A stretch of 48,155 bases of DNA from JADJOY01 sp046331705 [NCBI: bacterium] (lineage in GTDB: Bacteria; JADJOY01), in NCBI GenBank assembly GCA_046331705.1, contig JAXLQJ010000055.1, forward strand, positions 1 through 48,155, in the 5' to 3' direction. The notes beneath the pieces are model-generated. The model saw only the letters and a list, made by a program, of their open reading frames with translations, did no database searches and had not been told where the DNA came from. A program made the translations under genes and the position numbers. Positions 7,914-17,124 of this stretch are shown piece after piece; positions within the stretch are counted from its first letter, which is position 1; every line of letters starts with the position of its first letter.

Positions 7914-8786
7914 TCAATCGATGGCTTGGATGGTGCGGAACACGAGCTCGCCCAGCGCGCGCTGGCCGTCGTCGTTGGGGTGGATCGTGTCGTCGTTGAT
8001 GAGCTCGTCCGAGCCGCGACGGTACGGCGGGTAATCGCTCGGGCCGCCGTCGAAGATCGCCAAGGTCTCGATGAAGGGTGCTTCCACGCGTCCGGCTTCG
8101 ATGGCCAGGCGGTCCCAATACCCGTCCGGCTCCTGCATCTCGGCGTTGAAGTCGGCGGGAAAGCCCCAGATCGGCCTGCGCACGGGCTCGCGCGCCGGCG
8201 GCGGCACGATCACCACGAGCTGCGTTCGTCGTCCGTCGGCGTTGGGCCGCGAGCGCAGCCAGCCGAAGATGTCCGCGAGGTTCTGCTGATACTCGCTCGG
8301 CGACGCTTGGTCGGTGGGGATGCGACGGGTGTCGTTGTGGCCGAGCAGGAAGAACACGAGGTCGATGGTGGGGTAGGCGTCGAGGGCGCTGCGCTTCGAC
8401 CCGGCGGCGGCGTCGTCGAGCCAGAGCTCGCGGGTGGAAAGCCCGCCGGTGCCCTCGTTGTGGATCTCGACGTCGTCACGGCCCACCTCGCGGAGCCGCT
8501 CGGCGAGCACGTCGGGCCACGCGATGCTCGCCGATTCGCCCGCGGTGATCGAGTCGCCGATCGCCACCACGACCGCGCCGGGAATCAGCAGTCCGTCGCC
8601 GGGCGTGGGAACCGGTGTCGGTTCGGGGGTCGGCTCGGGAGTCGGAGTCGGCGTGGGGGTGGGGGTGGGCGTTGGCGTCGGTGTGGGGGCGACCGACGAC
8701 GAGCCACCGCCTCCGCAGCTGGCGGCGAGCCACAGCATCGCGGCCAGCGCGAATCGCCGCGCGCGACGCGGGGATGACGTGCTCAT
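7914..8786 (-). CDS. SGNH/GDSL-type hydrolase, predicted lipoprotein
   Basis: 290 residues from the ATG at 8786. The N terminus is a lipoprotein signal peptide: Arg-rich start, hydrophobic core LAAMLWLAAS, then Cys followed by GGGGSSS. A Thr-Pro repeat linker (about residues 32-62) spaces the enzyme from the membrane. The catalytic domain has block I VVVAIGDSITAG with the nucleophile Ser, a block III-like LGHNDTRR (Asn in the oxyanion hole) and block V DDTIHPNDDG with the Asp/His pair. All catalytic elements are present, so an active esterase or lipase-like hydrolase exposed at the periplasmic or outer face is likely. The substrate is unknown. The linker is encoded by a short GC-rich DNA repeat. 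Confidence 0.9.
   Translation of the reverse strand: MSTSSPRRARRFALAAMLWLAASCGGGGSSSVAPTPTPTPTPTPTPTPTPEPTPEPTPVPTPGDGLLIPGAVVVAIGDSITAGESASIAWPDVLAERLREVGRDDVEIHNEGTGGLSTRELWLDDAAAGSKRSALDAYPTIDLVFFLLGHNDTRRIPTDQASPSEYQQNLADIFGWLRSRPNADGRRTQLVVIVPPPAREPVRRPIWGFPADFNAEMQEPDGYWDRLAIEAGRVEAPFIETLAIFDGGPSDYPPYRRGSDELINDDTIHPNDDGQRALGELVFRTIQAID
8601..8690 (-). repeat. Thr-Pro codon microsatellite in lipoprotein linker
   Basis: Near-tandem six-base units (read on the minus strand as ACC-CCN, ACT-CCC and GAG-CCG variants) encode TPTPTP... and PEPTPEPTP. Synonymous variation between units shows it is an old protein-level repeat, but the central run is pure enough to change length by slippage. Confidence 0.7.
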
Positions 8787-8951
8787 GATCCCGGGCAAGT
8801 TGGCGCAACGCGCGCGAGCGGCCAACTCCGAGAGCGCGCCCCCGCTGCGCGCATCAGGCCGCGGTCTGGGTTGCCGCGAAGGCGAATGGCTGGCGATGGT
8901 TGTCGCCGCCGGCGGCCCGGGCGCACGGTCGGTCGCGGCGAGGTGGCGGCG

Positions 8952-9368
8952 ATGGGGATCGCGATCGTACGACTCGGCTCACCGCGCGCGCCGCACGAGG
9001 GCGTTCGGCTCGGCACCGTGCGCAGGCCGCCCCGCGGCGTGCCCAAGGCCGAGTACGCCACGCGCAACTACTACGATGTGTGGCTGCCGGCGCTGTCGCC
9101 GAGCGCGCCGCTGGTTGCGGTGGCGCTCGGCGCGCGCGATGCCCGGTCGTGGGCGAGATTCGAACGGGCATTTCGCGCCGAGATGCGCAAGCCGCACGCG
9201 GCCCAGCTGCTCGACCTGCTGGCGGCGCTGTCGCACACCACGGACCTCGCGCTCGGCTGTTATTGCGCGGACGAGCAGCGCTGCCATCGATCGATCCTGC
9301 GCGCGCTGCTCACGGCACGCGGTGCGCGCGTCGTGGACGCCCCGCTCGATCCGGTGAGCGCGCCCTGA
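8952..9368 (+). CDS. DUF488 family protein
   Basis: 138 residues from the ATG at 8952. Diagnostic family pieces are GTVRRPPRGV near the N terminus, NYYDVWLPALSPS in the middle, and a C-terminal LGCYCADEQRCHRSILRALL. The family is a small uncharacterised domain, and the CxC...CH arrangement (CYCADEQRCH) could bind a metal or act as a reactive Cys site. That is inference. Its stop overlaps or abuts the beginning of the membrane-protein frame that follows. Confidence 0.85.
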   Translation: MGIAIVRLGSPRAPHEGVRLGTVRRPPRGVPKAEYATRNYYDVWLPALSPSAPLVAVALGARDARSWARFERAFRAEMRKPHAAQLLDLLAALSHTTDLALGCYCADEQRCHRSILRALLTARGARVVDAPLDPVSAP

Positions 9369-9403
9369 AGCGAGCGGCTGCGGCTTCCGCGGGCCTCGCG
9401 GCG

Positions 9404-11539
9404 GTGCTCGCGGGCTGGTCGTGGGCGCTGGCGCGCCGCATGGCGGGGCCGATCGTCTTCCACGACGAGCTGGCGCCGATCGGTCTGGCGCGCTACCTCC
9501 GTCTGGGCGCGCCGATCCCGCACGTCGGCGTGCCGTTCTATCCGGCGTACGGCGGGCTCCTGGCGCTCGTGAGCCCGGACGTGCTGGACCCGGCGAGCGC
9601 CCACGCGGCGGCGCGCGCCGTGAACGCCTGCTTGTTGGCGGTGTCGTTCCTGGCGACGCTCGCGCTCGCGCGTCATCTCTTCGAGCGCGAGCCGTCGCGA
9701 ACGGAACGGCGGGTGGTTGCGCTGGCGGCTTGCCTGCACGCGCCGCTCCTGCTCGCCGGGCATCTCGCGCTGCCGGACAACGCGCTGGTGGCGGGCGGGG
9801 TGGTCGCGATGCTGCTGGTGGCGCGCGCGCTCGAACGGCCGAGCACCGCGCGCGTCGCCGCTGCTGGAGTCACCCTCGGCCTCTTGCCGCTGATCCACGT
9901 CCGTGCGCTGCCCGTGGTGATGGCGGGAGTCGTGGGATGGGGCTGGGGGGCGCTGCACGCCGAGGGCGCGGCGTCGGCGCGGCGCCGTTCGGGGGTCGTG
10001 TTCGCGAGCGCGCTGGTGGCCGGGCTCGTGATCGCGTGGCTCGGCGCCGCAGCGCTCGCGCGCGTGGCTCCGCCGCCGATCGCGATGCTGTCGCGTGCCC
10101 ACACCGTGGCGCGCGTGTCGAATCGCAGCTTCGGGGAGTTCGCGCCGCGCTTGCCCTTCGTGATCGCGGGACACGGGCTCTATCTGGGACTCTCGACCTT
10201 CGGGCTGGTGTGGATCGCGTTCGCGCTGGGAGTGCGCCGTGTGTGGCGTTCTGGTGTGGGCGCGGATGCGACCTGCCGCGCGCGTGGCGCCGTGGCGCTC
10301 GCGATCGTGCTGGCTTCCGCGGGCACCTGGGCGATGTCCGCGGTGTTCTTCAATACCGGAGTGCATCGGCCGGACCACGTGCTGAGCGGCCGCTACAACG
10401 AGGCCGCCCTCTTGCCGCTGCTCGCGCTCGGCGTGGCGGCCGTGCTCGAGCGCGCGCCGGTGCGCTCGGCGTGGGCGTGGGGGCGAACGGCGCTGGCGGC
10501 CGGGGTGGGCACCGCGGCTCTCGGCGCGCTCGCCACCCAGGTGGTGCGATTCGCGCCTTTCGATCACCCGTTCAACCCCGCCACCGTGCTCGCGCTCATT
10601 CCTTGGCTCGGGGCCGACGGTGTGCCGGACCTGTGGCGAATCACAGGCGTCGGCGGCGTGCTGGCCGCGGCGGGTGTCGCGCTCGCGCTGGCGCGACCGC
10701 GGATTTTCGTGGGAGCGTGGATCGCGTGCGCGCTGGTGCTCGAGGTGACGATCTCGAATCGCTACCTGGTGCCTGGCTCCCGCGACCGTGCCCGCCAGCG
10801 CGTGGTCGCGGATGCGCTCGCGCGGATCGCGGAGCTCGAGGGGCCGGTCGCCTGTGTGGCCATCGACTGCCCGAGCTGGTCGCTCTGGCACGCGCACCAC
10901 TACCAGTTCTTGCGCCCCCTGCAACGCTTCGAGCTCTTCGATTCGCGCAAACGGGAGCACGCGTGCTCGGATCTGATCGTGAGCGCCGATCGCAACCTCG
11001 CCGCCGCGTACCCAGGGGCGCGCGTGATCGCGCGGGAGCGCGGCGACGTGGAACGGCTCTGGGTCCTTCCGGGCGAGCAGCAGGCGCGCTTGGCGGCGGC
11101 GGGTTTCCTGGAGCCGCCCACCTGGGGGGCGATGCCCACGCCGGCGTTTCGTTCGGAGCTCGCGTGGCTCGTCGCGCCCCCAGGCCGGATCTCCGCGCGT
11201 GCGCCGCGCTCCCTCGCCGTGCTTCGTGTCACGCACCTTGGCGGGGATTCGCCCTGGCTCTCCGCCGCCGAGCTGGGTGACGTCGAGCTGGCGGTGCGCG
11301 TCGGGGTGCGCTGGTTCGACGCGTCGGGCGGCGGCCGGCCGGTGGCGGAGGCACACCTGGACTTGCCGCACGCGCTCTTGCCTGGCGAACGCGTCGACAT
11401 CACCGTGCCGCTTCCAGGGGATGGAGTTCGTCTGCCACCCGGTCGCTACCGGGTGGTCGTCGGCTTGCTGCAGGAGGGTGTTCGCTGGTTCCGCGACGTG
11501 CGCGACGGCGTGCTCGAGGCGGACCTCACCGCGGAGTGA
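9404..11539 (+). CDS. Polytopic membrane protein, GT-C glycosyltransferase-like
   Basis: About 711 residues; the start is uncertain. GTG at 9404, CTG at 9365 (overlapping the DUF488 stop as CTGA) or ATG at 9440 are possible, and none has a good ribosome binding site. The N-terminal two thirds have ten or more hydrophobic segments. After the first comes VFHDELAP, an acidic DE pair in the first outer loop as in GT-C glycosyltransferases using polyprenyl-phosphate sugars. The C-terminal third is soluble, including VACVAIDCPSWSLW and a beta-rich end (RVDITVPLPGDGVRLPPGRYRVVVGL). It may transfer a sugar to a lipid or protein outside the cytoplasmic membrane, but the call rests on topology and one motif, so function is tentative. 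Confidence 0.65.
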   Translation: MLAGWSWALARRMAGPIVFHDELAPIGLARYLRLGAPIPHVGVPFYPAYGGLLALVSPDVLDPASAHAAARAVNACLLAVSFLATLALARHLFEREPSRTERRVVALAACLHAPLLLAGHLALPDNALVAGGVVAMLLVARALERPSTARVAAAGVTLGLLPLIHVRALPVVMAGVVGWGWGALHAEGAASARRRSGVVFASALVAGLVIAWLGAAALARVAPPPIAMLSRAHTVARVSNRSFGEFAPRLPFVIAGHGLYLGLSTFGLVWIAFALGVRRVWRSGVGADATCRARGAVALAIVLASAGTWAMSAVFFNTGVHRPDHVLSGRYNEAALLPLLALGVAAVLERAPVRSAWAWGRTALAAGVGTAALGALATQVVRFAPFDHPFNPATVLALIPWLGADGVPDLWRITGVGGVLAAAGVALALARPRIFVGAWIACALVLEVTISNRYLVPGSRDRARQRVVADALARIAELEGPVACVAIDCPSWSLWHAHHYQFLRPLQRFELFDSRKREHACSDLIVSADRNLAAAYPGARVIARERGDVERLWVLPGEQQARLAAAGFLEPPTWGAMPTPAFRSELAWLVAPPGRISARAPRSLAVLRVTHLGGDSPWLSAAELGDVELAVRVGVRWFDASGGGRPVAEAHLDLPHALLPGERVDITVPLPGDGVRLPPGRYRVVVGLLQEGVRWFRDVRDGVLEADLTAE

Positions 11540-11612
11540 GCGGCGGCCTCGCCCTCGTGGGCGTGAGGACCCCGTCGTCGGCGCGCCGAGCGACGCGACG
11601 AGTGCCTTTTCC

Positions 11613-11641
11613 TTGACGCCTGGGAGGGGCAGCTGCATTCT
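11613..11641 (+). promoter_or_regulatory. Weak candidate promoter upstream of TonB receptor
   Basis: TTGACG (11613-11618), a 17-base spacer, and CATTCT (11636-11641). The -35 is good and the -10 poor. It lies about 75 bases before the receptor start codon, in the only non-coding gap upstream of it. Confidence 0.3.
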
Positions 11642-11717
11642 CGCCGGCCGCCCAGGCGCGGAAACCGAAGCACGGCTGTTCGGGTCGCCCGCGGCGTGGC
11701 CGCGCGGAGGAGAAACG

Positions 11718-13871
11718 ATGACGGCGAAGACAGGACATGCGTGGTCGCAGCGTGCGCTCCTCGTGGCGCTCGCGTGGGCCCTGGCGGGGTCGACGGCGCT
11801 CGCGGCTTCGGATCCCGGCGCCGCCGCGGCGGACGCCCTGCCGCCCGAGGTGGTGGTCGTCACCGCCACCAAGCTGCCGGAGGAGCTGCAGCTGGTGCCC
11901 GTGACGGTTTCGGTGGTGAGCGGTGACGAGCTGCGCGCGCGGGGCGTCGTCGATCTGCGCACGGCGCTGTCGCTCACCGCGGGCGTCGACGTATCGCCGG
12001 GGAGCGACGCCGGTCCTGCGGGCTCGGTGCCCGCGCTCTGGGGTTTGCGCGAGTTCGACGCGTTCCTGCTGGTGGTGGACGGCGTTCCGTGGGGAGGCGC
12101 GTTCAACCCCGCGCTCGCGACGCTCGATCTCACCGACGTCGAGCGAATCGAGGTGCTGCGTGGCGCCGCGCCGGTGAGCTACGGCGCCACCAGCTTCGTC
12201 GGGGTGATCCACGTGATCCATCACGCCGCGGGAAAGACGCCCGGGCGATTGAGCGTCGCCGGTGGAGATCGCGACACGGCGGTGGCTTCGGCGAGCGCCA
12301 GCCTCCCCGCGCTGGGCGCGCTCGAGCATTCGCTGACCGTCAACGGCGAGACGCGTCGGTTCAGCCAGGACGACGCGCGCGTGCAGCGCATCCACGCGCT
12401 CTATCGCGCAGGCGCGGACCTGGGTATCGGCCACGCGCACCTGGACGTGGACGTGACCAGCCTGCGTCAGGACCCCGCGAGCCCCCACCCGCGCGAGGGC
12501 AGCGAGCTCACGCGTCGCTTTCCGCTCGACGCCAACGTGAACCCGGCGGACGCCGAGCAGGACCAAGACCGCATCCAGCTCAACGCCGGGCTCACCAAGG
12601 ACTTCGGAGGCGTGGCGTGGACCACGCTCTATTCGGTGGCCTACACCGACTTCCGGAACGTGCGTGGATTCTTGCGGGAGGACTTCGCCGACGATGGCGT
12701 GACCCCCAACGCCGACGGATTCGCGCAGGACGTGTACACGACCGACATGTACTTCGACTCGTTCCTGGGGTTCCATCCGCTCGAGACCCTGGGTGTCGCC
12801 GTGGGCGTCGACTGGCTCTACGGCGACGGGCTGCAAGCGAGCGAGAACTTCGAGTACGCCGTGCTGCCCGATGGCAGCAACCGGCCGCTCACGAGCTCGT
12901 TGCCCGTCGACGAGCGCACCCGGCTCACCGATCGCCGGCACTTCGCCGGTGTCTACTCGCAGGTGGATTGGAAGCCGTGGGAGCGTCTCGACGTGATCGG
13001 CGGGATTCGCCTCAATGCCACCTTCGAGAAGCGCGAGGGCGCGGTCACGCCGAGCGAGGAAGGCGGCGAGGAGGCCGAGTCGGGCAGCGACGATCGCGAC
13101 GAGCTGCGCGCCTCGGGGATGATCGGCGCCAGCTACGCGCTGTGGATGGACGGCAGCGATCGGTTCTCGGTGTTCGGCAACTACCGGAACACCTTCAAGC
13201 CGGCGGTGGTGGACTTCGGGCCGGAAGCGGAAGACAAGATTCTCGAGCCGGAAGAAGCGGAGAGCCTGGAGGGCGGGTTCCGCGGACGCATGCTCGACGG
13301 CCGCCTCGACTGGTCGGCGTCTTACTTCTACATGACGTTCCAGAACCTGGTGATCGCCGAGAACGTGGATGGGCTTCCCGGCAAGGCCAACGCGGGAGAG
13401 GAGCGCTTCCAGGGCGCCGAGCTCGAGGCCGAGCTCACGCTGATCGACGATCTGCGCTGCGTCGCCAACTACGCCTATCACAGCGCCAAGTTCACCGACT
13501 TCGCGCGGCTCCGCCCCGACGGCAGCACCCAGCAGCTCGCCGGGAACTACCTCGAGCTGTCGCCGAAGCACCTCGGCGGCGTCGGTCTCGTCTACGCGCC
13601 CGCCACGGGCATCCAGGGCTCGGTGGCGTGGCGCTACGTCGGCGATCGTTTCCTCAACAAGGGCAACACCTCGGTGGCGCCGCATTTCCACACGGTGGAC
13701 GCCGGCGTCGGTTATCGCGTCGCGATCCTCGAGAAGCCGGTGACCTTCCGCGTCGACGGCCAGAACCTCACCAATGCCCGTGATGCCGTCACCGAGAGCG
13801 AGCTGGGCGACGCCCAGTTCTACCGGATGTCGGGACGCTCGGTGCTCGGCAGCGTGGCGCTCGAGTTCTGA
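11718..13871 (+). CDS. TonB-dependent outer membrane receptor
   Basis: 717 residues. The ATG at 11718 follows GGAGGAG at good spacing. It has a signal peptide (hydrophobic ALLVALAWALAGSTALA), a TonB-box-like PEVVVVTAT, a plug domain (about 45-165) with VPVTVSVVSGDELRARGV and ERIEVLRGAAPVSYGATSFVGVIHVI, then a 22-strand-type barrel with the usual alternating pattern (NYRNTFKPAV, YHSAKFTDFA, LSPKHLGGVGLVY). The last residue is Phe (SVALEF), the normal signal for Bam-dependent insertion. No neighbouring siderophore, cobalamin or sugar genes indicate the ligand. It is transcribed alone, convergent with the yadGH-type operon. Confidence 0.93.
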   Translation: MTAKTGHAWSQRALLVALAWALAGSTALAASDPGAAAADALPPEVVVVTATKLPEELQLVPVTVSVVSGDELRARGVVDLRTALSLTAGVDVSPGSDAGPAGSVPALWGLREFDAFLLVVDGVPWGGAFNPALATLDLTDVERIEVLRGAAPVSYGATSFVGVIHVIHHAAGKTPGRLSVAGGDRDTAVASASASLPALGALEHSLTVNGETRRFSQDDARVQRIHALYRAGADLGIGHAHLDVDVTSLRQDPASPHPREGSELTRRFPLDANVNPADAEQDQDRIQLNAGLTKDFGGVAWTTLYSVAYTDFRNVRGFLREDFADDGVTPNADGFAQDVYTTDMYFDSFLGFHPLETLGVAVGVDWLYGDGLQASENFEYAVLPDGSNRPLTSSLPVDERTRLTDRRHFAGVYSQVDWKPWERLDVIGGIRLNATFEKREGAVTPSEEGGEEAESGSDDRDELRASGMIGASYALWMDGSDRFSVFGNYRNTFKPAVVDFGPEAEDKILEPEEAESLEGGFRGRMLDGRLDWSASYFYMTFQNLVIAENVDGLPGKANAGEERFQGAELEAELTLIDDLRCVANYAYHSAKFTDFARLRPDGSTQQLAGNYLELSPKHLGGVGLVYAPATGIQGSVAWRYVGDRFLNKGNTSVAPHFHTVDAGVGYRVAILEKPVTFRVDGQNLTNARDAVTESELGDAQFYRMSGRSVLGSVALEF

Positions 13872-13985
13872 GCGCCACCGTCGGCGCGCCGCGCCCGCCC
13901 GAGCCGCCGGTCGCGAGCCGTTGCGCTCGGACGGCGGGCGTGTGGGTCCGGGCGGCCGTCGGAAACGCGCGCTTCCGAGGACCGC

Positions 13986-14762
13986 TCAGGTCTTGAGCCG
14001 GTAGCCGGTCTTGAACATCCAGCCCACCACGGCCAGGCACACGCCGAAGAAGGCGAGGGTCATGCCCAGGCTGATCGCGACGGTCACGTCCGAGGTCTCG
14101 TAGAAGCTCCAGCGAAAGCCGCTGATGAGGTAGACGACCGGGTTCGCCAGCGAGAGCGTGCGCCACACCGGCGGCAGGATGTCGATCGAGTAAAAGGCGC
14201 CGCCCAGGAACGTGAGCGGCGTGATCACCAGCAGCGGGATGATCTGGAGCTGCTCGAAGCTGTCCGCCCACAAGCCGATGATGAACCCGAACAAGCTGAA
14301 GGTGGTCGCGGTGAGCACCAGGAACGCGATCATCCAGAGCGGGTGCACCACGTGCACCGGCACGAAGAGCGCCGAGGTGGCGAGGATCACGAGGCCGAGC
14401 ACCACCGATTTCGTGGCCGCCGCGCCGACGTAAGCGAGCACCGCTTCCACCGGCGAGATCGGCGCGGATAGCAGCTCGTAGATGGTGCCCGTGAAGCGAG
14501 GCATGTAGATGCCGAACGACGCGTTCGAGAGGCTCTGCGACAGGATCGAGAGCATGATGAGCCCCGGCACGATGAAGGCCCCGTAGGGCACCCCGCCCAC
14601 CTGGCTCATGCGCGAGCCGATCGCCGAGCCGAACACCACGAAGTAGAGCGTGGTGCTGATCACCGGCGCCACCAGGCTCTGCATCAGCGTGCGCAATGCG
14701 CGCGCCATCTCGAAGCGGTAGATCGCCCACACACCGTAGCGATTGAACGTGGTCGGGTTCAT
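13986..14762 (-). CDS. yadH: ABC-2 type transporter permease, YadH-like
   Basis: 258 residues with six hydrophobic segments. The family pattern is clear: [22 protein letters not shown] at the start, [45 protein letters not shown] in the cytoplasmic loop, and [18 protein letters not shown] before the last helices. It begins seven bases after the ATPase stop, so the two form an operon and together make a homodimeric exporter, as in E. coli YadG/YadH. The transported substrate of YadGH is not established. Confidence 0.88.
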   Translation of the reverse strand: MNPTTFNRYGVWAIYRFEMARALRTLMQSLVAPVISTTLYFVVFGSAIGSRMSQVGGVPYGAFIVPGLIMLSILSQSLSNASFGIYMPRFTGTIYELLSAPISPVEAVLAYVGAAATKSVVLGLVILATSALFVPVHVVHPLWMIAFLVLTATTFSLFGFIIGLWADSFEQLQIIPLLVITPLTFLGGAFYSIDILPPVWRTLSLANPVVYLISGFRWSFYETSDVTVAISLGMTLAFFGVCLAVVGWMFKTGYRLKT

Positions 14763-14769
14763 CGGGGGC

Positions 14770-15696
14770 TCACGGGCGATCGCTCACGAGGCTCACGAAG
14801 ATGTCCTCGAGCGAGCTCTGCCGGGTGTTCAGGTCCTTGAAGGCGATGCCCACGTCGCACAGCCGGCGCATGAACGCGGGCACCCCGGTCTGCTCGTCGT
14901 CGGCGTCGAAGGTGAGCTCGAGCTCGGTGCCGCCGTCCTTGAGCGCGAGCGGCCAAGGCGCGAGCTCGGTGGGAATCGCGCTCATCGGCTCCTGCAAGTG
15001 CACGGTGAGCTGCTTCTTTCCCAGCTTCTTCATGAGCCTGCGTTTCTCCTCGACCACCACGAGCATGCCCTTGTTGATGACGCCGATGCGGTCCGCCATC
15101 TCCTCGGCCTCGTCGATGTAGTGCGTGGTGAGGATGATGGTGACGCCGCTCTCGCGCAGGCGCCGCACCAGCTCCCACATGTCGCGGCGCAGCTCCACGT
15201 CCACACCCGCGGTGGGCTCGTCGAGGAACAGGATGCGCGGCTCGTGCGCGAGGGCCTTGGCGATGAGCACGCGCCGCTTCATGCCGCCCGATAGCGTGCG
15301 AATGCGATCGTCGCGCTTTTCCCAGAGCGAGAGCTCGCGCAGCACCTTCTCGACGTGCGCCGGGTTGGGCGGGTGCCCGAAGAGGCCGCGGCTGAAGGAG
15401 ACGGTGGCCCACACCGTCTCGAACATGTCGGTGCTCAGCTCTTGCGGCACCAGCCCGATCTTGGCGCGCGCCGCGCGGTAGTCGCGCACCACGTCGTGGC
15501 CGTCGGCGATCACCGTGCCGCCGCTCGGGGTGACGATCCCGCACACGATGCTGATGAGCGTGGTCTTCCCGGCTCCGTTCGGTCCGAGCAAGGCGAAGAT
15601 CTCGCCGCGGTGGATCTCGAGGTCGACGTCGCTGAGCGCCCGATGGCCGGATGCGTAGGTCTTGGAGAGCTTCGAGAGAGTCAGGATCGGAGACAT
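14770..15696 (-). CDS. yadG: ABC transporter ATP-binding protein, YadG-like
   Basis: 308 residues with every nucleotide-binding element: Walker [10 protein letters not shown] (38-46), Q-loop GLVPQE (81-86), signature LSGGM (135-139), Walker B ILFLDEP (155-161) and switch His in [11 protein letters not shown]. The segment between Walker A and the signature ([18 protein letters not shown]) is characteristic of YadG-type ATPases. The C-terminal 90 residues form the accessory domain ending [11 protein letters not shown]. It precedes its permease by seven bases and follows the rhomboid gene by about 60 bases in the same direction, so a three-gene transcript is possible. Confidence 0.92.
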   Translation of the reverse strand: MSPILTLSKLSKTYASGHRALSDVDLEIHRGEIFALLGPNGAGKTTLISIVCGIVTPSGGTVIADGHDVVRDYRAARAKIGLVPQELSTDMFETVWATVSFSRGLFGHPPNPAHVEKVLRELSLWEKRDDRIRTLSGGMKRRVLIAKALAHEPRILFLDEPTAGVDVELRRDMWELVRRLRESGVTIILTTHYIDEAEEMADRIGVINKGMLVVVEEKRRLMKKLGKKQLTVHLQEPMSAIPTELAPWPLALKDGGTELELTFDADDEQTGVPAFMRRLCDVGIAFKDLNTRQSSLEDIFVSLVSDRP

Positions 15697-15755
15697 CCCC
15701 GCAACCTATCGCAGCAGCGCGCGCGGCGGCTCGCGGGTGGTAGCGCTCGCGCCGC

Positions 15756-16628
15756 TCAGCCTCGGAGCGCCGCGGCCCAGGCCAGCGCGAGGGCGGCGAT
15801 GGCGCCGAGGCCGGCCATCCACTGCGCTCGACCGCGGCGTGCGCGACCCCGGGGATCCAGGCGAATCGCCGCGAGCCCGAGCCCGAAGCCGAGCACGCCG
15901 CCGCCGAAATGGGCGATCACGTCGGTGTCGCGGGAGAGTCCCGTGAACGCGAACAGCCCGAGCGCCGCGCCGACGCCGGGAGCCCAGCGCACGATGGCAT
16001 GGGCGGGACGTCGATGGACGGCGAGCGCCGCCACCAGCCCGAGCAGCGCGAACACCGCGCCGGACGCGCCGACCGCGGTGAAGTTGGCGGGATGGGCGAG
16101 GGCGCTCACGACGTTCGCCGCGGCCGCCGCCGCGAGCGCGATCGCCGCCGTGACGCCTGGGCCGACCCCGCGGATCGCGGTGGTCGCGAAGATCAGCAGG
16201 AACGCCGTGTTGCTGAGCAGGTGGAGCAGCCCCGAGTGGAGGGTGATGGCGGTCACGGCCCGATACCACTCGCCCTGTCGGAACGCGCTCCCCACCAGCG
16301 CGCCGCGGGCCTCCCAGCCCGGGACGTAAAGCTGCAGCACCATGCTCATCATGAGCAGCCAGGCCATGGCGAGGGCGCCGGCGACCGCGTGTGGCGCGTC
16401 GCCCTCGGCCGCGTCCGCGAGCGGTGCGGGCGGGCGAGGCGCGTCTTCGATGTCGAGCTCGACCACCGTGCGATGGGCTTGCGCCGCGTGCTCGCGCCGC
16501 ACCCACAGCACCACCTCGCTCGACTCCCGGTCGGCGGGCGTGAGCTCGAAGGGGATCCGCATCGCCTCGAGCGCGAACGTCCATCGCTCGAGGTCCCGCG
16601 GGTTCTCGGTTTGCGCGATGGGCACCAC
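15756..16628 (-). CDS. Rhomboid family intramembrane serine protease
   Basis: 290 residues. After an 80-residue cytoplasmic N-terminal domain come at least six hydrophobic helices with the full rhomboid signature: [10 protein letters not shown] (His 131, His 136, Asn 140), [11 protein letters not shown] with nucleophile Ser 189, and catalytic His 240 in [13 protein letters not shown]. It should cleave single-pass membrane proteins within the bilayer. The N-terminal domain ([23 protein letters not shown]) resembles the small alpha/beta domain in front of other proteobacterial rhomboids. It is not obviously a rhombosortase, and nothing shows it processes the secreted proteins encoded downstream in this window. 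Confidence 0.9.
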   Translation of the reverse strand: MVPIAQTENPRDLERWTFALEAMRIPFELTPADRESSEVVLWVRREHAAQAHRTVVELDIEDAPRPPAPLADAAEGDAPHAVAGALAMAWLLMMSMVLQLYVPGWEARGALVGSAFRQGEWYRAVTAITLHSGLLHLLSNTAFLLIFATTAIRGVGPGVTAAIALAAAAAANVVSALAHPANFTAVGASGAVFALLGLVAALAVHRRPAHAIVRWAPGVGAALGLFAFTGLSRDTDVIAHFGGGVLGFGLGLAAIRLDPRGRARRGRAQWMAGLGAIAALALAWAAALRG

Positions 16629-16716
16629 GGCGGCTCCGTCCTCGGAGCAGCCATTGTGCCCGATCGCGCGCGCCGTTTCCCCGTCGGACGCTCGCCGGTC
16701 CGCGGGGGCTGCGGCC

Positions 16717-16836
16717 TCACGTCCGAGTGCCAGCGTGGAAGATCCGCGTGTGCTCGCGAGGACGGATCACGTCGAGGGTGCCGAGGGTGACGAACGCGAC
16801 CTCGACCATCACCAGGTAACCGAGCAGCAGTGTCAT
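16717..16836 (-). CDS. Small single-helix membrane protein (hypothetical)
   Basis: A 39-residue frame from the ATG at 16836, preceded by CGGAGA at suitable spacing. It encodes a hydrophobic helix (LLLGYLVMVEVAFVTLGTL) followed by a charged tail DVIRPREHTRIFHAG. The helix plus positive C-terminal tail suggests an inner-membrane microprotein. It sits about 90 bases upstream of the rhomboid start in the same direction. No family recognised. It could be a chance frame, but the ribosome binding site and composition are better than for most short frames here. Confidence 0.4.
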   Translation of the reverse strand: MTLLLGYLVMVEVAFVTLGTLDVIRPREHTRIFHAGTRT

Positions 16837-17124
16837 GGGAGTCTCCGAAAGGTGCCCGTCGGGCACCGTGGCTTGCGCTTTCACCTTCTGTTGCGTGACG
16901 AATCGGGGAACGTGGTTCCGCGCCACGAAGCTCTCGCGCGCACGCCGGGGGGCGGGTGGGTCGCAGGTCGGAGACGGCGATCGGCGCGAGAGCGAGCGGA
17001 TTCGGGGTGCGCCGGACCGGGGCTGCCGGCCCACGGAACGATGTTCCGCGCGTCGAGGAACCAGCGCGCTGCCCGCCGCGGCGGCGACCTCGACAGCGCC
17101 GTGGCGAGCGGAGACAATCGGGCC

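Noticed and set aside
9260-12133. 957-codon minus-strand frame
   Set aside because: Runs across the antisense of three distinct plus-strand genes and an intergenic gap, with Arg/His/Glu-rich composition typical of antisense in high-GC genomes.
11526-13691. 721-codon minus-strand frame opposite the TonB receptor
   Set aside because: The plus strand has signal peptide, plug, barrel and terminal Phe. The antisense frame has no recognisable domain.
13959-13978. Six-bp inverted repeat TCGGAA/TTCCGA between the TonB receptor and the yadH-like gene, considered as a terminator
   Set aside because: Short stem, 8-base loop and no T-tract. Such repeats are expected by chance in this composition.
15756-16628. 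Rhomboid protein considered as a rhombosortase for the surface protein's C-terminal tail
   Set aside because: It has an extra N-terminal cytoplasmic domain and ordinary rhomboid motifs. The tail at 20564 lacks a GlyGly motif, and the genes are not linked in one operon.
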